64,000 nucleotides of DNA from an uncultured Oscillospiraceae bacterium (lineage in GTDB: Bacteria; Bacillota; Clostridia; Oscillospirales; Oscillospiraceae), in contig CALWVV010000006.1 in assembly GCA_944385035.1 (NCBI GenBank), positions 62,001 to 126,000 on the forward strand. Reading direction: 5' to 3'. The notes beneath the pieces were generated by a model. The model did not search any database. It saw only the letters and a program-made list of their open reading frames with translations, and was not told where the DNA came from. How positions within the stretch are numbered: the first letter of the stretch is position 1; every line of letters starts with the position of its first letter. Both the position numbers and the translations under genes were made by a program. Shown piece after piece: positions 1-7,255 of the stretch.

Positions 1-57
1 CAGCTGCTGAGCGGTCAAGCCGGAACCAACCACGTTCATGGAGCTTAAAAATGCCAT
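1..57 (-). CDS. flgC: Flagellar basal-body rod protein FlgC, N-terminal fragment
   Basis: Only the first 19 codons are inside the window; the rest lies beyond position 1. The ATG is at 57, with a GGAGG ribosome site at 66-70, directly after the flgB stop. The peptide begins MAFLSSMNVVGSGLTAQQL, the conserved start of the rod protein FlgC. FlgC is a proximal-rod subunit exported by the flagellar type III system. The flgB-flgC order is the usual one in Firmicutes and supports the call despite the short length. Confidence 0.8.
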   Translation of the reverse strand, partial: MAFLSSMNVVGSGLTAQQL

Positions 58-70
58 GATCTATGCCTCC

Positions 71-454
71 TTACCCCCGAATGGCCGTGCGCAATAAAGA
101 GAAGTCACTGCTGATGGCATCCATTACATACTGCATCTGGTAGCCGTTTCGTGCCAGCTCTACCATCTGCTCGGTAACGTTTACGCCGTTTCCATCCAAT
201 CGGGTAGTCTCCTGTGCCTGGTGCACCTGTACCGGTGTGTCCTCAATGGCGCTTCGGATCTTCTCCGCCGAACCGTTCTGCACGGATGCCGCTTGGATGG
301 CTTGATGCAATGACTCCTCAAATGTAGCGTATTTGGGTTGGTACCCTGGGGTTTCTGCATTGGCAATGTTGTCTAAAAGACAGCTCTGTTTCGTCCACAA
401 AAAATCCATTGACTTTTGCAGCATCAGCGCTGTGTTGCTTGATAGAAAATCCAT
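71..454 (-). CDS. flgB: Flagellar basal-body rod protein FlgB
   Basis: 127 aa, normal length for FlgB, the innermost proximal-rod subunit on the MS-ring side. The N-terminal signature NIANAETPGYQ is the conserved flagellar rod/hook motif, and the C-terminal part is the usual amphipathic helix. The ATG at 454 has a GGGAGG ribosome site at 464-469. It is the first gene of a minus-strand flagellar operon continuing into flgC. A near-consensus sigma-A-type promoter lies about 160 bp upstream (618-646), so this early operon looks to be under vegetative rather than SigD control. Confidence 0.95.
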   Translation of the reverse strand: MDFLSSNTALMLQKSMDFLWTKQSCLLDNIANAETPGYQPKYATFEESLHQAIQAASVQNGSAEKIRSAIEDTPVQVHQAQETTRLDGNGVNVTEQMVELARNGYQMQYVMDAISSDFSLLRTAIRG

Positions 455-586
455 TTTTCTCAGCCTCCCTGTATCAAGCCTTGAAATTTAAAATTTCCCC
501 GTGTATACCTTCAATGAAATATTGGATGTTATTTCGATAATGTTCAGATAATGTTTTATCAATGTTAAGATAGTGTTAAGTTTTTC

Positions 587-599
587 TCGAGAATCTCGA
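587..599. promoter_or_regulatory. 13-bp palindrome in the flgB leader
   Basis: TCGAGA-A-TCTCGA is a perfect inverted repeat located about 12-24 nt downstream of the predicted flgB transcription start. It could be a repressor or activator operator, or a short hairpin at the 5' end of the mRNA. The regulator is unknown. Confidence 0.4.
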
Positions 600-617
600 T
601 TATTACGAACATTATTC

Positions 618-646
618 ATTGTAATACAGTCATACTATTTTTTCAA
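618..646 (-). promoter_or_regulatory. Sigma-A-type promoter of the flgB operon
   Basis: On the minus strand, -35 TTGAAA (641-646), a 17-bp spacer and -10 TACAAT (618-623), each one base from consensus. It directs transcription into flgB with a leader of roughly 157 nt. Confidence 0.75.
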
Positions 647-865
647 GTACGCAATTATCAATCAAAAAAGAAATATATTTTTGTCGAACATTTTGTAGTT
701 TTGTCATATTATCTAAATTCCACTTCCAACGTTTTCTTTTTTGCCCATTTATCGTTGCTTTTGTCATGGATTTTTTTACCAGAAGTGAAGGCCTCTCCTT
801 TATTTTTATTGGTTCTCTGACCACGGGACTTCAGATACATGTTCTTCCTTCCAAACAAACTGCAC

Positions 866-901
866 ACAGAAAATTGGCCGGCAGCTAAAGCCACCGGCCA
901 A
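866..901 (-). terminator. Intrinsic terminator after cheY
   Basis: A 12-bp GC-rich stem (874-901, TTTA loop, two G-U pairs in the RNA) is followed on the minus strand by TTTTCTG. It closes the fapA-cheX-cheY operon. Confidence 0.8.
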
Positions 902-953
902 TCCTGATTTATAATTTACAGTCGGGCAGACCGCCTCTGCTCCGGTTTCTGTG

Positions 954-1337
954 TTAACAATTGGCAGAAGGAGCGTCCTCAAAGGCCTTCGTCACAGCCG
1001 CAAGAATCTGGTCGTGGTCAAAAGGCTTGTACACAAATCCTTTGGCGCCGATCTTGCTTGCCTCGTTGATGGTGTCATCATAGGCCAAGGAAGAGACGAT
1101 CAGCACACGGGCAGAAGGATGGTCTTTCAGGAGCAACCGGGCAGTATCCAGCCCGTCTATCCCCGGCATCACAATATCCATTGTCACCAGATCCGGCTGG
1201 ATCTGATCATACTTCTTGATAGCCTCCTCCCCGCTTTGACAGCAGGCGACCACCTCATACTCTGTCCCGGCCAAAATCTCCTGCAGCTGAAGCTGTGCAA
1301 TTCTGGAGTCATCGACCACCATGATTTTCTTTGCCAT
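954..1337 (-). CDS. cheY: CheY-type single-domain response regulator
   Basis: 127 aa receiver domain with no output domain. Acid pocket D9-D10, phosphoacceptor D54 in TMDIVMPG, switch Ser at 82-83, and the Y-K-P of GFVYKPF with K104. Start chosen at ATG 1337, which has an AGGAG ribosome site; an upstream in-frame extension has no ribosome site and is unlike the family. It would be phosphorylated by the CheA encoded at 14.7 kb and bind the flagellar switch. It is the last gene of the fapA-cheX-cheY unit, so CheY is encoded next to its candidate phosphatase. Confidence 0.93.
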   Translation of the reverse strand: MAKKIMVVDDSRIAQLQLQEILAGTEYEVVACCQSGEEAIKKYDQIQPDLVTMDIVMPGIDGLDTARLLLKDHPSARVLIVSSLAYDDTINEASKIGAKGFVYKPFDHDQILAAVTKAFEDAPSANC

Positions 1338-1441
1338 ATCGCTCGCTCCTTTTCTAAACTTCCATTCTGATTGGTGCGCCGGGGCCTGCCCGGCTTGAGT
1401 CACAGCGTGACGCTGTATCACTTCACTTATTTGAACTATTC

Positions 1442-1930
1442 TTACGCTGACTGGGACCGCTCCGGAATAAAGGGCCCCATACAGATCAGACGGATTTTTC
1501 CATGCTCACCGCTATCATAGTTCAGCACACACTGGCCGTCGGCCTTTTCTTCCGGCAGGTAGAGCCCTGTGCGGAAGTTGGGGATCTGGAACCGGGATGT
1601 GATGCGGGCAATCTGAAACAGTCCGGCAACCACCTGGCCGCAGATAATATTTAAATACTCCTTGGCTACATCCTCCACATCCTGGGAGGTAACCTGGGGC
1701 GTGTGCAGAATATTCTGGGCCAGCCGCTTCAGCAGGGCGGTATCCGCACACAAAAGCAGGGCCGCACGGCGGTTGCCTTCCAAAATGGTATGAACTGTGC
1801 AAATATCATCGGAAAGCTCCGCGTTCTGCTCAACCAGCTGGATCCCCGCAAAACGGCTGGTGGTATCCTGAATGGAACGATTCAAAACGTCTTTCAGCTC
1901 TTGGTGAACAAACTCTTTCAAAGTATGCAC
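1442..1930 (-). CDS. cheX: CheX-like CheY-P phosphatase
   Basis: 162 aa. It carries the CheC/CheX phosphatase signature exactly: D87-x3-E91-x2-N94-x22-P117, where E and N are the catalytic pair that removes phosphate from CheY-P. Only one copy of the signature is present, as in CheX (CheC has two). The start is GTG 1930 with GGGGAG upstream. It sits 17 bp after fapA and about 100 bp before cheY, so phosphatase and substrate are co-transcribed. No cheC or cheD is seen in the window. Confidence 0.85.
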   Translation of the reverse strand: MHTLKEFVHQELKDVLNRSIQDTTSRFAGIQLVEQNAELSDDICTVHTILEGNRRAALLLCADTALLKRLAQNILHTPQVTSQDVEDVAKEYLNIICGQVVAGLFQIARITSRFQIPNFRTGLYLPEEKADGQCVLNYDSGEHGKIRLICMGPFIPERSQSA

Positions 1931-1947
1931 CCTCTTCTCTCCCCATG

Positions 1948-3579
1948 CTACTGTCTTTCCAAAAAACCGTTGGAAAACCGGATCACGCAGCTGTGCTCCT
2001 CCTTTTCCACCCGGTAGGACTTATGGTCCATGGAAACTGTGGTACCGGGGTAGGCGGTGTCGCAGCACATCTGCCGCTGATCACAGGCGATGCAGGCCTC
2101 AGCCTGCTCCTCCAGGTCCTTGTCGATCTTCTCCAGCTTCATTTTGGCCACGCACTGGCTCAAACGCAGCTTGGACTTTTGCTGCTCACAGGCATCCGAT
2201 GTTCCTTGACGCGACAGCTTTTCCATCGCTTCTTCCATGTCCTGGATCTGCTCCAGGATCTGTGCCCGCTCCGCCTCCTCGCAGGGCTGTCCTCCCAGCA
2301 TAATCAGGGTGGCACGCTCTGCCTTGGAGCCCACAGTGGCGGCGGACACCTCCCGAGCCGCCCGGATGGTTCCTCCAATAATAATCCCCCGTCCGGTGCG
2401 CACCCGCACGTCCCCATTGCTGTATACGCCACAGTTGATAATACAGTCGGCCTGGACGCTCTTCTGGGCATACACATTGCAGTTCTCCAAATATTTGGCA
2501 TAAATGCTCTTCTGTGCCCGCAGCACAGCCCGTCCCTGCCCCTGCACTCCGCTGGAGACGATGATATTTTCTCCCGCTTCCACGGTACATATCTCTACCG
2601 CGCCGTCGATCTGCACATTGCCGATGGCACAGACAGTTGCCCCGCTGCACAGGTCGCCGTGGATATGAACGTCACCCAAAAACTTGATGTTTCGTTCACA
2701 GCTCTCGCTGGTCTCGTACAAGTCCAGTACTGGACGCACCTGAAAACTTTGGCCGGAAAAACACAGGTGTCCGTCCCGCTCCGCCAGCAGATAGGCCCCA
2801 TCTTCCGATAAACAGGTATTGCGCCCCTGAGGTACCTCAGCCCGCTTGCCTCGGGGAGCGGGTACGCTCTTTCCCATTACCGTGTGGCCGGATATGCCAG
2901 CCGTGGGAGCAACAATCTCACAGATGATGTCCCCCTGATGGATCTCCTGCACCAGATTTAAGGTCTCATAGTCAGCCTGGCCCAGTTCATTTACCGGAAC
3001 CGCCTCCTCCAGCACCCGCGGATAGCGGTCCAGGATTTCCCCATCCCGGCCCGGTATGGGCGTCCTCCCAAAGGCAATGGGAAAGAGATAAAAATAGCGG
3101 TGGGGACAATCCGATATACTGCAGATGGCATTCCAATTGATTCCATAGGTCACGCCCCGCCGAAGCAGCGCCTGATGGAGCTGAGAGGCGCTGAGCTGAG
3201 TTCCCCGCCCGACGGGAGGAAGCAAAAACAGCCACGCCATCATCTCATTCAAAGCGGGAATCACAATTGCCATTTCATCCGCATCTGCACGGGCCGCCAG
3301 CTGGCTCACCCGTATTTTTGCAATACGGGTCAGAAGCACTTGGATTCGTTTGGCCTCTCTGGCCGGGTCGCTCACCGGAAACGGATGGTCCGGCTCCTCC
3401 GGTGCCAGACTCAGCCGCAGGCTCTGTCCCCGCGCATCCTGGCCCGTCCAAATAGCCCACAGCTGACACAATACATGCTCCGGAGCAAATACGATTTCAC
3501 ATTCCGCATCTGGACCCTTGGCTTCTTTCTCCTCCCGTGTGAAGTTACCGGCAGAAGAATGATACTCCTGTTCCTTCAT
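1948..3579 (-). CDS. FapA/DUF342 family protein, possible flagellar assembly protein
   Basis: 543 aa. The C-terminal half is a run of short glycine-rich beta strands (for example RTGRGIIIGGTIRAA and neighbours), the right-handed beta-helix of DUF342/FapA proteins. It is followed by a helical, probably coiled-coil tail of about 100 aa. Start taken at ATG 3579 because GGAGG lies at 3590-3594; a longer frame reaching 3651 lacks such a site. The Vibrio homologue FapA affects flagellar assembly and polar targeting; its biochemical role is not settled. First gene of the fapA-cheX-cheY operon. Confidence 0.85.
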   Translation of the reverse strand: MKEQEYHSSAGNFTREEKEAKGPDAECEIVFAPEHVLCQLWAIWTGQDARGQSLRLSLAPEEPDHPFPVSDPAREAKRIQVLLTRIAKIRVSQLAARADADEMAIVIPALNEMMAWLFLLPPVGRGTQLSASQLHQALLRRGVTYGINWNAICSISDCPHRYFYLFPIAFGRTPIPGRDGEILDRYPRVLEEAVPVNELGQADYETLNLVQEIHQGDIICEIVAPTAGISGHTVMGKSVPAPRGKRAEVPQGRNTCLSEDGAYLLAERDGHLCFSGQSFQVRPVLDLYETSESCERNIKFLGDVHIHGDLCSGATVCAIGNVQIDGAVEICTVEAGENIIVSSGVQGQGRAVLRAQKSIYAKYLENCNVYAQKSVQADCIINCGVYSNGDVRVRTGRGIIIGGTIRAAREVSAATVGSKAERATLIMLGGQPCEEAERAQILEQIQDMEEAMEKLSRQGTSDACEQQKSKLRLSQCVAKMKLEKIDKDLEEQAEACIACDQRQMCCDTAYPGTTVSMDHKSYRVEKEEHSCVIRFSNGFLERQ

Positions 3580-3764
3580 CTGCCGCTCGCCTCCTTTACT
3601 GCCACAGTTACAAACCCCTTTAAAAACAGCTTTTGATACCTGGCAAACCAAACTCCCGCGTCACCGCAGGCTCTCTCTTCCCGCCAAAGCTGCTTGTGCT
3701 GCAACCAAGTACAAATTCGTGCGAATACCCGGTTTAAAACGACGAAGTCCTCTATTTATTATAT

Positions 3765-3791
3765 ATATCGACCAAACCGTTTAAAAATTAA
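3765..3791 (-). promoter_or_regulatory. SigD-like promoter of the fapA operon
   Basis: Minus strand: -35 TTAA (3788-3791), 15-bp spacer, -10 GTCGATAT (3765-3772), 7 of 8 with the sigma-28 consensus GCCGATAT. A perfect TATAAT overlaps just downstream, so a sigma-A reading with a poor -35 is possible. Confidence 0.6.
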
Positions 3792-3844
3792 CCTGCGCCA
3801 TCCCCTGTGCAAAAATAATTTTTACCGCAAGCTCTGCTGATGTC

Positions 3845-3877
3845 CAAAAAGAAACCAGAGCCTTTGCTCTGGTTTCT
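3845..3877 (-). terminator. Intrinsic terminator after the SLH gene pair
   Basis: A 12-bp perfect stem AGAAACCAGAGC/GCTCTGGTTTCT (3850-3877, 4-nt loop) followed by a T run on the minus strand. Confidence 0.9.
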
Positions 3878-3890
3878 TTGCCATATACTT

Positions 3891-6800
3891 TTATAGGGTC
3901 ACAGCTCGGGCCAGTACCACCGCCATTTCCGCACGGGACATGCTCTGCTTGGGCGTGAGCTGATTTTTCTCATCGCCCGAGAACACTCCGTTTTTCACCA
4001 GCACGGACATGGGGCCCCTGGCGTAGGAGGCCACGCTCTGCCAGTCGGAATAGCTATACAAGGCACTCTCATCCTGGGCGCCAATACTCCAGCCGCTGGT
4101 TACCATAGCCTGATAGAGCATGACCGCCGCCCCCTCTCGGGTGATCGCCTCATCGGGACGGAACGTACCATCAGGATAGCCCGATGCAATCCCCAGCGCA
4201 TAGGCCTTCTGGACCGCATCGGCGTAGTAGGCATTGGCCGGTACATCCGGGAAGCTATATCCACCCGCGCTGGGGAAAGAGAATGCCTGATCCAGCATCA
4301 CCAAAAAGCTGCCCCGTGTGATTGGTTCCTGGGGGGAATAGGTCCCGGCCCCGGTCCCGCTGACCACACCGTTCTCATAGAGGAAGTCCACGGCTGCCAC
4401 GGCCCATCTGGCACTGCCCATGTCAGAGAAGTAGCGGGAGGTGGTGCTGGGAGTGACCTGGATGCGCACGGTCCCCTGGTAAGTCTCCCCCCTGGAATTC
4501 GTGGCGGTATAGTCCACAAGAACTGTTCCCTGGAACCCCACCCAGGGCACAAAGGAGATCTCAGACAGGTTGGGAGTAGAGGAGGGATAGTACAGGGCGG
4601 TCGAACGCACCTGACTGCTGGCGGAGTGAATCCCGCTATAGCGGTAGTAGAGGTGCCCGCCGTACACCCGGTCCGCCCCGGTAAACTGTACCGAGGTCAG
4701 GCTTCCTCCGCCCCGTTGATTGCAAATGGAGATAAAATCTTCCGCCCGGAAGGTCACCGGGTTATAGGCGGTGGTGTAGGTGATCGCGCCCACCTGGGGG
4801 GCGGAAGTGACCGTGATGGTCACGGTGCCCTCAAAGCTCTCCCCTGTGGTGCTCCAGCCGGTGAAGTCCACGGTGGCCGTTCCGGTAAAGGAGCTGTTCC
4901 CCACAAAGGTCACATCGTCCAGCCGGGGACTGGAGGAGCGGTAATAGCTGCGGTTTTCGGAAACCTTGCTGTCGTAGCTGCCGGAAGAGGTATACTTGTA
5001 ATACAGCGTTCCCTGGGACGAGGAGGGCAGGTGAAAGCGCACATAGTGCAGGCTGCTGCCGGTAAGGTCCAGAGACAGGTCATTAAAATCTCGGTCATCG
5101 AAGGTGACCGTCTTTCCCTGCACCATGGAATATTTCAGGTTTCCGCTGCTCTGGGTAGTGACAGAAATTCCTACCTGGCCGGAAAAGCGGTTGTCCCGGA
5201 TATCCCAGGCAGTGAAGGGGATGGAGACGGTACCGGCATAGTCCGCATCAGCCACAAAGGTGATCTTATCCAGGTAGGGAGACGAGGCACGGTAGTAGTC
5301 CTTTTCCTCAGACACCAAAGAGCTGCTGCTGGAGGTGTAGTTATAGTACAGCTTTCCCTGGGAGGCGGGGGGCAGGGTAAAGCACACCCGGTCCAGGCTG
5401 TAGCCGGTGAGGCTGCGGGACAGGTCGTTAAAATCTCGGTCATCGAAGGTAATCCGGCCACCCTGTCCCACGGTGTAGGTGACATCTCCGGTAGCAGTGG
5501 CCGCCTTGACCTGGATGGACACCCGGCCCCGGAAGGAGGAGCCGTTGACGCTGTACCCAGTATAGGGAATGGTGACTGTGCCGGAGGTTCCGGCAGCGGG
5601 GAGGAAGTATACGTCTCCCAGGTTGGGCGTTCCGCTATACTTGTACTTGGTGTTTACCGCCACCGGGTTGCCGAGGTAGCTTTCCGAGAGGTAGTTCTCA
5701 TACAGGGTCCCCTTGCTGGCGTCGGGGAGAGAGAAGGTGACGTAGCTGAGATCGTTGCCGGTCTGCTGGCGGCAGGCCAGAGCAAAATCGGAGGCATCAA
5801 ACTGCACCACATTGCCGTTGCCGGAGGAATAAGTTACGTCATCGGGAGCGTCCACGGTGACCTCAATGGTGCCCTGGAAGAACTCAGCGCCCGAGGCGTA
5901 GCCGGTATAGGAGATCACGGCAGTCCCCTCAAAGTCGGGCTTTGGGACGAAGGTAATATTGCGCAGGCCGTTCTGCCCGTTTCCGGGGTTGACATAGTAA
6001 TTTCCGCTGGAGGCCACGCCATCGCCGGTGTTCCCCTCGGAGACATAGTTATAATAGAGGGTGCCCTGCTTGGTGGGCACGGACAGGGCACTGACATAGT
6101 TGAGGGATTTTTTCAGCACATTGATGCTCTGGGTATTCAGTTTAGAGATCAATGCGTCAAACGAGAGCGGAGAACCAGTGGCAGCCGAGGTGCGGATCAC
6201 ATCGGCAGTAGCCTTTTCCACCGTGATTTCAACCGAGTCTGTATACGTAGTGCCATTGATTTTCGCGGTGACAGTGGCTTCGCCCACACCCACCGGATAG
6301 AGATAGCCCTGGTTCACCTGAACCACAGTTTCATCGTCAGACGTCCAGGTAACGTTGTCTTTCAGGGAATCGCCATAAATCTTATATCTTAACGTATAGT
6401 TTTCCCCTACCCTGAGGGTGATATTATCTTCTTGCAGGACAATGCCCAGAACCTGGACGATACAAGTTTTCTGGATCCCGTTGGCAGTGGCGGTAATCGT
6501 GGTCTCCCCGGCATGATTTCCGGCCGTCACCGTGGCGGTAGTCGTGGACACACCGGGAGTCACCGTGGCAATGGTTTCATTCCGGCTGGCCCACTCCACG
6601 GTCTGACTGGCAGTGGCAGGAGTGACGGTGGCATTGAGCATTGCAGACCCCATAGGAGGCAATTCCAGTTCAGTGGGATACAAAGTCAGCCCGTTTTGCT
6701 CCGCTGGATTTATTTTTACCTCACAAGCAGCGGTTTGCGGAATTCCTTCTCCATTCAGTGTCACAGAAACCTCCACCGTGAGAGGGTCTGTCTCCGTAGT

Positions 6801-7157
6801 CTCCGCCGTCTTCAGCGCTTTCATGGAACAGGAAAGTGCGTTGGAGCTGTCCTGGGTCAGACGGACTTCACTGGTACGGTCATTGGGCACAGACCATTTC
6901 ACCTGGAGCGAGCATCCTTCGGGCAAATCTTCCGTCGTGCTGTATTCTTTCCCGGAGATTGTTACCAGAGCCGTCAGGGACTGTGTCTCCCCCTCTTTCA
7001 TGGTTACATTGGGAGGGGTAATGGATACTCCGGTCAGTGTATAGGCGGGTTCCGATCCGCCCGCATCCTCTGCGGCCAGAGCAGCGGGGGCCAGGCCAAT
7101 CAGCATGGCTAAGGTAAGTAGAAGGGACAGCAGACGGCTGCCCATGGTATGTTTCAT
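3891..7157 (-). CDS. SLH-anchored surface protein with Ig-like and tandem repeat domains
   Basis: 1088 aa secreted protein. Signal peptide residues 1-28 (cut after ALA). Two Big2-type Ig-like domains lie at about 150-316. Five tandem repeats of roughly 118 aa each follow (about 317-907), marked by recurring FDDRDFNDL, G.LYY.Y and F.GTV.I.V elements. Three S-layer homology domains occupy 908-1088 and would bind the pyruvylated cell-wall polymer. The ATG at 7157 has GGAGG at 7166-7170. It is the last gene of the run that starts with the FliK-like gene, about 100 bp after the other SLH protein. Ligand or adhesion function is unknown. Confidence 0.85.
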   Translation of the reverse strand: MKHTMGSRLLSLLLTLAMLIGLAPAALAAEDAGGSEPAYTLTGVSITPPNVTMKEGETQSLTALVTISGKEYSTTEDLPEGCSLQVKWSVPNDRTSEVRLTQDSSNALSCSMKALKTAETTETDPLTVEVSVTLNGEGIPQTAACEVKINPAEQNGLTLYPTELELPPMGSAMLNATVTPATASQTVEWASRNETIATVTPGVSTTTATVTAGNHAGETTITATANGIQKTCIVQVLGIVLQEDNITLRVGENYTLRYKIYGDSLKDNVTWTSDDETVVQVNQGYLYPVGVGEATVTAKINGTTYTDSVEITVEKATADVIRTSAATGSPLSFDALISKLNTQSINVLKKSLNYVSALSVPTKQGTLYYNYVSEGNTGDGVASSGNYYVNPGNGQNGLRNITFVPKPDFEGTAVISYTGYASGAEFFQGTIEVTVDAPDDVTYSSGNGNVVQFDASDFALACRQQTGNDLSYVTFSLPDASKGTLYENYLSESYLGNPVAVNTKYKYSGTPNLGDVYFLPAAGTSGTVTIPYTGYSVNGSSFRGRVSIQVKAATATGDVTYTVGQGGRITFDDRDFNDLSRSLTGYSLDRVCFTLPPASQGKLYYNYTSSSSSLVSEEKDYYRASSPYLDKITFVADADYAGTVSIPFTAWDIRDNRFSGQVGISVTTQSSGNLKYSMVQGKTVTFDDRDFNDLSLDLTGSSLHYVRFHLPSSSQGTLYYKYTSSGSYDSKVSENRSYYRSSSPRLDDVTFVGNSSFTGTATVDFTGWSTTGESFEGTVTITVTSAPQVGAITYTTAYNPVTFRAEDFISICNQRGGGSLTSVQFTGADRVYGGHLYYRYSGIHSASSQVRSTALYYPSSTPNLSEISFVPWVGFQGTVLVDYTATNSRGETYQGTVRIQVTPSTTSRYFSDMGSARWAVAAVDFLYENGVVSGTGAGTYSPQEPITRGSFLVMLDQAFSFPSAGGYSFPDVPANAYYADAVQKAYALGIASGYPDGTFRPDEAITREGAAVMLYQAMVTSGWSIGAQDESALYSYSDWQSVASYARGPMSVLVKNGVFSGDEKNQLTPKQSMSRAEMAVVLARAVTL
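4440..6215 (-). repeat. Five tandem protein repeats of about 118 codons
   Basis: Imperfect repeats inside the SLH protein; the third and fourth copies (around 4800-5480) are most alike and share the FDDRDFNDL segment and the Y.RSSSP-like turn. The repeat pattern resembles cadherin-like surface modules. Boundaries are approximate. Confidence 0.7.
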
Positions 7158-7179
7158 CCCAAATTCCTCCTTTGGGTGG

Positions 7180-7215
7180 TCATAAATAAGGGGGCGGGCA
7201 GGTTCTGCCCGCCCC
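7180..7215 (-). terminator. Hairpin between the two SLH genes
   Basis: An 11-bp GC stem (7191-7201 with 7205-7215) is followed on the minus strand by TTATTTAT. It may be a partial terminator or mRNA-stabilising element that sets different levels of the two surface proteins. Confidence 0.6.
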
Positions 7216-7255
7216 TTTGGGGTATACAAATTGCTTTCCGCTCCCAGCGGGCTGG

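Larger units (their letters stand above)
455..953. other. Non-coding region between cheY and flgB
   Basis: About 500 bp, far more AT-rich than the flanking genes. It contains the cheY terminator (866-901), the flgB promoter (618-646), a 13-bp palindrome (587-599) and degenerate direct repeats of AACATTATC type on the minus strand (about 520-580). Short open frames at 630-894 have no ribosome site, are lysine-rich, and one overlaps the terminator, so I see no gene here. Confidence 0.6.
3580..3890. other. Intergenic region upstream of fapA
   Basis: Holds the SigD-like promoter of fapA (3765-3791) and the terminator of the upstream surface-protein gene (3845-3877). Nothing else was recognised. 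Confidence 0.6.

Noticed and set aside
630..894. Two short minus-strand open frames between cheY and flgB
   Set aside because: AT-rich, lysine-rich, no ribosome site, and one runs through the cheY terminator.
455..900. A possible c-di-GMP riboswitch before flgB
   Set aside because: I looked for the conserved GEMM core and did not find it.
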